From the NCBI GenBank assembly GCA_021817755.1, contig JAKAGC010000227.1, forward strand, positions 1 to 6,608: DNA of 6,608 bases, read 5' to 3'. The notes beneath the pieces were generated by a model that was given only the letters and a program-made list of their open reading frames with translations, did no database searches and had not been told where the DNA came from. The stretch is from Acidobacteriota bacterium (GTDB lineage Bacteria > Acidobacteriota > Aminicenantia > UBA2199). This document shows positions 1 to 5,686 of the stretch, piece by piece (position 1 is the stretch's first letter; each line of letters starts with the position of its first letter). Both the position numbers and the translations under genes were made by a program.

Positions 1-1387
1 TGGAGTGGTAACTGTTTTAAACTCCGCACTTAAACCCGTTATTGCAGACTATGTAAACAATTTAAAAGATGGATTAATAGGAAAGAAGCTTTATATCATC
101 CAGTCTAACGGAGGAATTTTATCTCCTGACCAAATCATAAAAGAACCCATTCATACTATTATTTCCGGCCCAGCCGGTGGGGTAATTGCTGCACAGCATA
201 TTGCCAGACTTACCGGTGAATCGAATTTAATTACCCTGGATATGGGTGGGACTTCAACCGATGTTTCCGTGATTAAGAATGGAGAAATCCTTCTAACCCG
301 GGAAGGAGCAGTAGAAAATCTACCCTTAAAATTCCCTATCATCGATATCGTAACCGTCGGTGCAGGGGGGGGTTCATTAGCCAGAGTCGATCGCGGCGGT
401 GTGCTTCAAGTAGGACCCGAAAGTGCCGGCGCAGACCCAGGTCCTGCATGTTATGGTAAATCCGAAGCCGCAACCGTTACGGACGCCTTTATCGTAACAG
501 GCGCCATTCTTTCCGAAATGTTCCTGGGTGGAAAGATGAAGATATTCCCCAAAAAAAGTGTAAGAGCTGTAAAACAAGTGGGACAATTAATCGATAAAGG
601 ATTATACGAAACCGCTGAGGGAATTATACGTATTTCCATTTCCACCATGGAGCGGGCCATTCGTTCAGTCACCCTTGAAAAAGGTGAGGACCCCCGTTTC
701 TATACGTTAATGCCTTTTGGTGGTGCCGGAGGACTTGTCGCGGCTTTACTCGCCGAACGGCTGGGAATTTCCCGTATCTTAATTCCCCCTTACCAGGGCG
801 TTTTTTCTGCTCTCGGTATGCTGATGGCCGACTTAAAAAAAGAAATGTCTGCCTCTTTTCTTCGTTGTTATACCCCTGGAATAGAAGAAGAAATCAATGA
901 GGCTTTCTCTTTAATGGAATTGGAAACCCGCTCTGTTCTTGAAAAGGAGGGATACGATCAACCTTCGATTATAAAATATGTCGATATCCGTTACAGAGGA
1001 CAATCTTATGAACTTACAGTTCCTTACAATGGAGATTATCTATCAGCATTCCATCAAAAGCACCAACAATTCTATTCCTATGTTTTGGACGACAGTTGTT
1101 GTGAAATCGTAAACCTTCGTTTACTGGCTGTAGGTGAAACTCCGAAAATCTCTATCGATAAAAAAACATCTGAACCGGGACCTGCAAAAATCCAGTACAG
1201 AAAAGAGGTTTTTTTCAAAGGCGAACTCCAGCAATTCAACATCTACCATCGAAATACATTGCTGCCCGGACAATTCCTGGAAAATCCCTCAATTGTTGTA
1301 TCCGACGATGCAACAGTGATCGTTCCGGGAAACTGTGAAGCAGTTATTGATCCCTTCTCCAACATACTCATTAAATTGGGCCGTTAA
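1..1387 (+). CDS. hyuA: Hydantoinase/oxoprolinase family subunit A (HyuA-like), 5'-truncated by window edge
   Basis: This is the ATP-using subunit of the hydantoinase/oxoprolinase/acetone carboxylase superfamily, a cytoplasmic enzyme that phosphorylates a carbonyl-containing substrate for ring opening or carboxylation by the B subunit. The frame is open from base 2. The GTG at base 5 is internal: TVLNSALKPV belongs to the conserved TTVLNAYL-type segment that lies over 200 residues into these roughly 650-720 residue proteins. Counting from that GTG, visible motifs are QSNGG (33-37), SGPAGG (54-59), the ASKHA-type phosphate-binding loop LDMGGTSTDVSVI (78-90), GAGGGSLARVD (119-129), GPESAGADPGPACYG (137-151), FGGAGGLVA (238-246), PPYQGVFSALGMLMADL (261-277) and RYRGQSYELTVP (329-340). 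The C-terminal beta-rich domain (about 290-460) is complete. The His usual in the GGAGPLHA motif is Val here. The hyuB gene follows after 27 nt. The family is certain; the substrate (hydantoin, oxoproline, lactam or ketone) cannot be read from sequence. Confidence 0.94.
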   Translation, partial: GVVTVLNSALKPVIADYVNNLKDGLIGKKLYIIQSNGGILSPDQIIKEPIHTIISGPAGGVIAAQHIARLTGESNLITLDMGGTSTDVSVIKNGEILLTREGAVENLPLKFPIIDIVTVGAGGGSLARVDRGGVLQVGPESAGADPGPACYGKSEAATVTDAFIVTGAILSEMFLGGKMKIFPKKSVRAVKQVGQLIDKGLYETAEGIIRISISTMERAIRSVTLEKGEDPRFYTLMPFGGAGGLVAALLAERLGISRILIPPYQGVFSALGMLMADLKKEMSASFLRCYTPGIEEEINEAFSLMELETRSVLEKEGYDQPSIIKYVDIRYRGQSYELTVPYNGDYLSAFHQKHQQFYSYVLDDSCCEIVNLRLLAVGETPKISIDKKTSEPGPAKIQYRKEVFFKGELQQFNIYHRNTLLPGQFLENPSIVVSDDATVIVPGNCEAVIDPFSNILIKLGR

Positions 1388-1402
1388 TGATTGTAAATAC
1401 TA

Positions 1403-1407
1403 AGAGG
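1403..1407 (+). promoter_or_regulatory. Ribosome binding site of hyuB
   Basis: AGAGG sits 7 nt before the ATG at 1415 and supports that start. The start is also supported by the protein alignment, because family members begin about 10 residues before the conserved NIFQSISDEMG-like helix. Confidence 0.7.
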
Positions 1408-1414
1408 TATAATA

Positions 1415-2977
1415 ATGGATGCTATTGAAATAACAATATTTAAAAATATTTTTCAATCTATCTCGGATGAAATGGGAAAGATTCTCCAATTTTCCGCATT
1501 TTCACCCAATATAAAGGAGAGGAAAGATTTTTCCTGCGACGTATTTACTGCAAGTGGCGAGAGTTTTGCTTTTGGAACTCATATACCCGTGCATTTGGGA
1601 GCCATGCCTCTCTCTGTGAAAACCATTCTGTCAGAGATGCGATTTGAAAAAGGCGACATGGTCATTGTTAATGATCCGTTCAAAGGTGGTACTCATTTGC
1701 CGGATATCACAATGATCGCCCCTGTTTTCAGGAATGATAAAATCGTATTCTTTGTAGCCAATAGAGCACACCACAGCGATGTTGGCGGAATGCGCGCCGG
1801 CTCCATGCCTCTCTCTTCCGAGATTTTCCAGGAAGGCCTTATCATTCCGCCTTTAAAATTATTAAAACGCGATAAACCCGATGAAGATATTCTGAATTTT
1901 ATTCTGACCAATGTACGTACCCCTGAAGAGCGAAAAGGAGACCTGCTGGCTCAAATCGCAGCCAATAAACGCGGCATTCAACGACTTGAAGAAATCATCA
2001 TGAAATACGGTTTCGACTTAGTCGATTATTATTCCCGAGCTTTAATCGATTATACCGAAACTGTTTTTAAATCAATGATTAGCGATATTCCCAACGGAGT
2101 ATATACCTACGAAGATTATATGGATGACGACGGATTCGATACCAGGAATATCCCGATCAAAGTAGCAGTGGAAGTAAAAGACGATAGATTGGCAATCGAT
2201 TTTTCAGGATCATCTCCACAAGTCAGAGGTGGAATTAACACCAACAGAGCCGTAACCTATTCTTCCGTTTTATATGTCTTAACCACCTTATTGAATGAAG
2301 ATGTCCCCATTAATTCCGGGATTATGCGTCCTGTAGAATTGATATTACCAACTGATAGTATAGTCAATGCATCGAAGCCTTGCGGACTTGCCGGAGGAAA
2401 TGTGGAAACCTCCCAACGAATCACCGATATATTAATGGGAGCTTTTTCGAAAGCTATTCCCAACAAAATACCAGCCGCATCCCAGGGAACCATGAACAAT
2501 ATTACTTTCGGAGGCCGGGGGTTTGCTTATTACGAAACCATAGGTGGCGGCGCAGGTGCAGGGCCTTCTTACAATGGCGAATCCGCGGTTCACACCAACA
2601 TGACCAATTCATTAAATACACCAATTGAAGCACTGGAAATCAATTTCCCGATACGGATCGAATCCTATTCGCTTCGTCGCGGTTCAGGCGGAAAGGGAGA
2701 ATATACAGGTGGCGAAGGATTAATCCGTGCTTATAAATTCCTCGAAAACGCAAACATCAGTATTCTTTCCGATAGAAGAACAACGAGGCCATATGGTCTT
2801 CAAGGAGGACAGCCCGGGAAATGCGGTGAAAATATCCTCGTTAAAAACCCCGGTGCCGTAATCGAAACAGGAAGCAGAGAAATGCATCTCGGTTCGAAAG
2901 TAAATATTGAAGCCGGCGCAGGTGATGTACTTATTATAACAACCCCAGGGGGTGGAGGATACGGAGAAGCAAAATAA
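1415..2977 (+). CDS. hyuB: Hydantoinase/oxoprolinase family subunit B (HyuB-like), complete
   Basis: This is the partner of the upstream HyuA, expected to form a cytoplasmic complex in which HyuB carries the metal-dependent hydrolysis or carboxylation site. At 520 residues it matches N-methylhydantoinase B proteins (about 510-580) and is much shorter than acetone carboxylase alpha subunits (about 770). Family motifs are SPNIKERKDFSCDVF (30-44), HIPVHLGAMP (56-65), VNDPFKGGTHLPD (85-97), ANRAHHSDVGG (115-125), SMP (130-132), IFQEGLIIPP (137-146), DFSGSSPQVRGGIN (262-275), CGLAGGNVETSQR (323-335), a glycine-rich GGGAGAG stretch (377-383), LRRGSGGKGEYTGGEG (420-435), SDRR (452-455) and the C-terminal TPGGGGYG (510-517). 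His94, Asp97 and His119 have the 3 and 22 residue spacing that I recall for the Mn ligands of acetone carboxylase alpha (His150, Asp153, His175), so they are the likely metal site. No frameshift or missing motif is seen. Substrate is unknown. Confidence 0.95.
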   Translation: MDAIEITIFKNIFQSISDEMGKILQFSAFSPNIKERKDFSCDVFTASGESFAFGTHIPVHLGAMPLSVKTILSEMRFEKGDMVIVNDPFKGGTHLPDITMIAPVFRNDKIVFFVANRAHHSDVGGMRAGSMPLSSEIFQEGLIIPPLKLLKRDKPDEDILNFILTNVRTPEERKGDLLAQIAANKRGIQRLEEIIMKYGFDLVDYYSRALIDYTETVFKSMISDIPNGVYTYEDYMDDDGFDTRNIPIKVAVEVKDDRLAIDFSGSSPQVRGGINTNRAVTYSSVLYVLTTLLNEDVPINSGIMRPVELILPTDSIVNASKPCGLAGGNVETSQRITDILMGAFSKAIPNKIPAASQGTMNNITFGGRGFAYYETIGGGAGAGPSYNGESAVHTNMTNSLNTPIEALEINFPIRIESYSLRRGSGGKGEYTGGEGLIRAYKFLENANISILSDRRTTRPYGLQGGQPGKCGENILVKNPGAVIETGSREMHLGSKVNIEAGAGDVLIITTPGGGGYGEAK

Positions 2978-2997
2978 TCGTTATAGTGTATTAAAAC

Positions 2998-3002
2998 GGG
3001 GG
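2998..3002 (+). promoter_or_regulatory. Possible G-rich ribosome binding site for the TTG start at 3008
   Basis: GGGGG lies 5 nt before TTG at 3008. It is a poor match to AGGAGG but the only candidate. The frame has a TAG stop at 2984-2986, and between it and 3008 there is no ATG or GTG, so the choice is TTG or a rarer ATT. Confidence 0.4.
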
Positions 3003-3007
3003 TTTGC

Positions 3008-4882
3008 TTGGATACTTATTTAAAAGTTTTATTCATAGATGCATCAACCGGTTTTTATCGTATTAATCGATACAAAGTCGGAGAATTCTTCGGACCAGTT
3101 GATCTCGGTATTTTTCTTTCTGTAAAATATCAGAGTACAAATATCGGTGTTGGCTTACTTGCGGGATCAATTTTTCCCGGTTCCAATCGACTTATTTTTA
3201 CTGGTTCTTCTCCTTGCTGGAGAGGTTTTTATATTTCGTCCATGGGTGGAGCAGGGCTTGTCTTTGATAATCTCGGAGTAAATATGATTTCGATTATCGG
3301 GAAATCACATACCCCATCTGTTCTTTACCTCAATCGAATTCACGGTGAAGAAATCCAGGTTGAAGTTACTACGATAGACCTTCACGAAACCTGGAAAAAG
3401 GGAAGAGGGGGGGTATATTCCTTAATGGAAGAATGCCTTTCACGATTCGGAGGAAATTATAACCAGGATCCCCGTATACTTGCTGTAGGTCCTGCTGCAG
3501 AATCCACTGATTTCGGCGCTGTATGTTCCGCTCCAATTCAAGACGGGAAAATTTCTTTTGTCGATACTTGGGCAGGACGTGGTGGCTTTGGAACCAGGTT
3601 ACTGAGAGAGCACGGTATCGCAGCCATTTCTTATGGTGGAACTTTTATCGATGATGATTTTAGAGATCGAAAAGTAGTCGATCAATGGTTTGAAGATAAA
3701 TATAATAAAAAGCTGTTTGCCAAAGATTTTGATGCCACAACGAAATACCGATTTGATCCTAAATTTGAAACCGGAGGTACTTTCGGTGTGAATTATGCAG
3801 GTATCGGCGGGCGCATATTGGCTTTCAATTACAAGAGTATTTATATGTCTGAAGACGATCGCCTTTTTATTCATAAAAAATTTATCATCAATCATTATTT
3901 AAAACAATTTAATGAAGAAACCATAAAACCAAAAAGTATGCGAACTTGCGGTGAGCCATGCGCAGCCGTTTGTAAAAAGCTTAAAGAACACTATAAAAAA
4001 GATTATGAACCCTATCAAACAATGGGGCCATTGTGTGGAATCTTTGATCAGAGAGCAGCAGAGAAATTAAATCAACAAGCGGATACAATGGGTTATGACG
4101 GAATTTCTGCCGGAGGCATCGTCGCAGGAATTATGGAGTTAATGGCTTCAGGTATTATTAAACCTCAGGAAATCGGTTTATCCGATCTACCTGTTATGTC
4201 TCTCGATGATTTCCGTATAGAAACAGATTCTATGCATAATGCAAACATCGGAGTAGCGATTCTTGATGCGATCACTCAAAAAAAGGGAATGTTTAATCTG
4301 GAAGATAGTTTTCGTAAATTTGCAAGAGGTTTGGCGCGAGAACGTGGAAAAGTTGTGCTCGATAGTTTTGTATTCAATGCTTTTGCTAGGAAAGGATGGA
4401 TGGTTCCCAATCAATATTGGACACCTGGGGTATTGTCGCCCATGCCAATTATGGGAAAGTATTATATGAATTACGGGAACGAATTTCTGCCACCGAGAGA
4501 ACTTGGACGTAAAAACGCCCAACGTATGACTATTGAATTAATGTTAGATAATTTAGGAATTTGCCGGTTTCACAGGAATTGGGCCGAAGAGATGCTTCCG
4601 GAAGTTTTTGAAAATCTATACGGAATGAAAGAACAATTCTTACGCAAAAATTTTATGACAGCATGTCGAATTAATAGTCGTAATTCTTCCATTTATTGGG
4701 AATCAGAGCGAAATATCGATTTCGTCGCTTCATTTCTTAACCGTAAGCATGATGTGGAGAAAGATGATTCGCCGGAATTAAAGCATTGGATCGATTATTT
4801 TAAGAAGGATAAAAAAGAAGCCGGCTTAGAATTTTGGTTTGAGATTCAAAAAGGGATACATGAATCTTTAAAAGAATTTTAA
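3008..4882 (+). CDS. Tungsten-dependent aldehyde:ferredoxin oxidoreductase family protein, GAPOR-like
   Basis: Members oxidise aldehydes to acids with ferredoxin as electron acceptor, using a tungsto-bis-pterin and one [4Fe-4S] cluster; they are cytoplasmic. The 624 residues match the usual 600-660. The N-terminal pterin-binding domain spans about 1-215, with SIFPGSNRLIFTGSSPCWRG (54-73), SSMGGAGLVFDNLGVN (77-92) and WAGRGGFG (188-195). Cluster ligands are probably Cys314, Cys318 and Cys322 in TCGEPCAAVCKK plus Cys519 in DNLGICRFHR. DTMGYDG (359-365) and DNLGIC (514-519) are the two pterin-contacting DxxG motifs, and Glu334 in DYEPY matches the active-site Glu of AOR. The CxxxCxxxC spacing, KYRFDPKFETGGTFGVNY (246-263), IAAISYGG (204-211) and NLGICRFHRNW recall Pyrococcus GAPOR rather than AOR or FOR; this comparison is from memory. 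The TTG start aligns with the family N-terminus. It lies 30 nt after hyuB and is probably co-transcribed. The fold and cofactors are near certain; glyceraldehyde-3-phosphate as substrate is not. Confidence 0.93.
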   Translation: MDTYLKVLFIDASTGFYRINRYKVGEFFGPVDLGIFLSVKYQSTNIGVGLLAGSIFPGSNRLIFTGSSPCWRGFYISSMGGAGLVFDNLGVNMISIIGKSHTPSVLYLNRIHGEEIQVEVTTIDLHETWKKGRGGVYSLMEECLSRFGGNYNQDPRILAVGPAAESTDFGAVCSAPIQDGKISFVDTWAGRGGFGTRLLREHGIAAISYGGTFIDDDFRDRKVVDQWFEDKYNKKLFAKDFDATTKYRFDPKFETGGTFGVNYAGIGGRILAFNYKSIYMSEDDRLFIHKKFIINHYLKQFNEETIKPKSMRTCGEPCAAVCKKLKEHYKKDYEPYQTMGPLCGIFDQRAAEKLNQQADTMGYDGISAGGIVAGIMELMASGIIKPQEIGLSDLPVMSLDDFRIETDSMHNANIGVAILDAITQKKGMFNLEDSFRKFARGLARERGKVVLDSFVFNAFARKGWMVPNQYWTPGVLSPMPIMGKYYMNYGNEFLPPRELGRKNAQRMTIELMLDNLGICRFHRNWAEEMLPEVFENLYGMKEQFLRKNFMTACRINSRNSSIYWESERNIDFVASFLNRKHDVEKDDSPELKHWIDYFKKDKKEAGLEFWFEIQKGIHESLKEF

Positions 4883-4994
4883 ATTAAACATACAATAATA
4901 CATAGAAATTGAAAATAGAAATCCTTTAGATAATACTTTTCTCATTACAAATAATTAAAAGATAATCTTACATTTCATTTATGTTTCTTTCCGG
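4883..4994 (+). other. AT-rich intergenic spacer upstream of the promoter
   Basis: This stretch separates the hydantoinase/AOR unit from the phosphatase/flippase unit. I find no ORF with a credible start, no stable GC stem followed by a T run that would act as an intrinsic terminator, and no RNA gene. A short palindrome, AAGATAATCTT at 4959-4969, is too small to assign. If the upstream operon ends here, termination must be factor-dependent or use a signal I cannot recognise. Confidence 0.5.
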
Positions 4995-5023
4995 TTGACG
5001 AAAACAGAGCCATATATTATAAT
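4995..5023 (+). promoter_or_regulatory. Sigma70-type promoter driving the histidine phosphatase gene (predicted leaderless)
   Basis: The -35 box TTGACG (4995-5000) and -10 box TATAAT (5018-5023) are separated by exactly 17 nt: five of six and six of six consensus matches at the optimal spacing. Bases 5024-5031 are all pyrimidines, so the first purine available for initiation is A5032, which is the A of the ATG start codon. No ribosome binding site precedes that ATG. The likely transcript therefore has no 5' leader. It is expected to drive both the phosphatase and the flippase. Confidence 0.82.
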
Positions 5024-5031
5024 CCTTTCTC

Positions 5032-5670
5032 ATGGACTTAATTAAAAAAATTATCCTTAGCCGTCATGGTTCAACAATTTACAATGATAAGGAATTACTG
5101 CAAGGGATAAGTGATATCCCACTCAGCGAAAAAGGGATCCACGAATCGGAATTACTGGCAGAACATCTAAAAACTGAAAAAATAGAAAAAATCTATCACA
5201 CCCCATTAATTAGAACAAAGCAAACAGCAGAATTTGTAAATAAATATCACAATGTCCAAATGGAGTGCATCGATTCTTTTATCGAAATGGATATGGGAGA
5301 ATGGGAAGGATGTATTTTCCCTGAGTTTATAAAATCCCATCCTGACTTTTACCGGCAATGGGTCATGGATCCACATGTAGGACTCCCCGGGGGAGAAAGT
5401 TTTGGTACACTTTATACCCGCGTTAATTCAGGTATTCAAATACTTCTCGATCCCTCTTACTCATCCGTATTACTTGTCGCTCATGCCATGGTTAACCGTG
5501 CCATTCTCGGGAATTTCCTTCACATGAACCCTCTGGCAGCTCGTCATTTCCGGTCAGGGAATTGCTCGATTTCGCGTCTTTCCGTTTATGGTACCAATGG
5601 TGAATCTTATGTAGCCGTAGATACCTGGAATGATACATCCCATATAAAAAAGGCCGGCAAAAGTGTTTAA
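5032..5670 (+). CDS. Histidine phosphatase superfamily protein (phosphoglycerate mutase-like fold)
   Basis: This is a cytoplasmic phosphohydrolase or mutase that works through a phosphohistidine intermediate. The 212 residues are the usual length for the cofactor-dependent PGM/CobC/broad-specificity phosphatase branch. The catalytic RHG motif is at 11-13 (Arg11, His12), with Arg61 in HTPLIRTKQTA, the acid Glu85 in EMDMGEWEG (85-93), the conserved PGGESF (119-124) and the second catalytic His151 in LLVAHAMVNRA. All core residues are present, so it should be active. The ATG is fixed by the position of RHG near the N-terminus and by the promoter immediately upstream, from which a leaderless mRNA is predicted. 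The flippase gene follows after 16 nt, which suggests a sugar-phosphate or envelope-related substrate, but sequence does not separate this from alpha-ribazole phosphatase (CobC), fructose-2,6-bisphosphatase-like or general phosphatase roles. No cobalamin genes are visible nearby. Confidence 0.92.
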   Translation: MDLIKKIILSRHGSTIYNDKELLQGISDIPLSEKGIHESELLAEHLKTEKIEKIYHTPLIRTKQTAEFVNKYHNVQMECIDSFIEMDMGEWEGCIFPEFIKSHPDFYRQWVMDPHVGLPGGESFGTLYTRVNSGIQILLDPSYSSVLLVAHAMVNRAILGNFLHMNPLAARHFRSGNCSISRLSVYGTNGESYVAVDTWNDTSHIKKAGKSV

Positions 5671-5678
5671 GAACATGC

Positions 5679-5683
5679 AGGAA
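5679..5683 (+). promoter_or_regulatory. Ribosome binding site of the flippase gene
   Basis: AGGAA ends just before the TAAATG around 5684-5689, leaving about 5 nt between its second G and the ATG at 5687. It contrasts with the phosphatase gene upstream, which has no such site. Confidence 0.65.
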
Positions 5684-5686
5684 TAA

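Noticed and set aside
5..7. GTG at base 5 as the true start of the first gene
   Set aside because: The frame is open to the window edge, and the sequence begins in the middle of a conserved HyuA segment with the N-terminal domain missing. The window edge cuts the gene.
541..561. CCCC followed by A7 in hyuA as a programmed frameshift site
   Set aside because: The reading frame across it is ccc aaa aaa agt, which is not a proper X-XXY-YYZ heptamer, and neither alternative frame leads to a meaningful product.
1408..1413. TATAAT just before hyuB as a -10 box
   Set aside because: No acceptable -35 lies 16-18 nt upstream (TAATGA at the right spacing), and transcription would start inside the gene. 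It is more likely just AT-rich leader sequence between the ribosome binding site and the ATG.
3599..4522. Minus-strand open frames of about 98 and 111 residues inside the oxidoreductase gene
   Set aside because: They lie wholly antisense to a gene with intact conserved motifs, have no family-like sequence and are expected shadows of its codon use.
4909..4936. TTGAAA-N16-TAATAC as a second promoter in the spacer
   Set aside because: It is a weak match in very AT-rich sequence, about 90 nt upstream of the near-consensus promoter at 4995-5023. It cannot be told from chance.
4959..4969. AAGATAATCTT palindrome as a terminator or operator
   Set aside because: The arms are 5 bp with a 1-nt centre, AT-rich, with no T run after it. 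It cannot form a stable terminator hairpin, and a single short palindrome is weak evidence for an operator.
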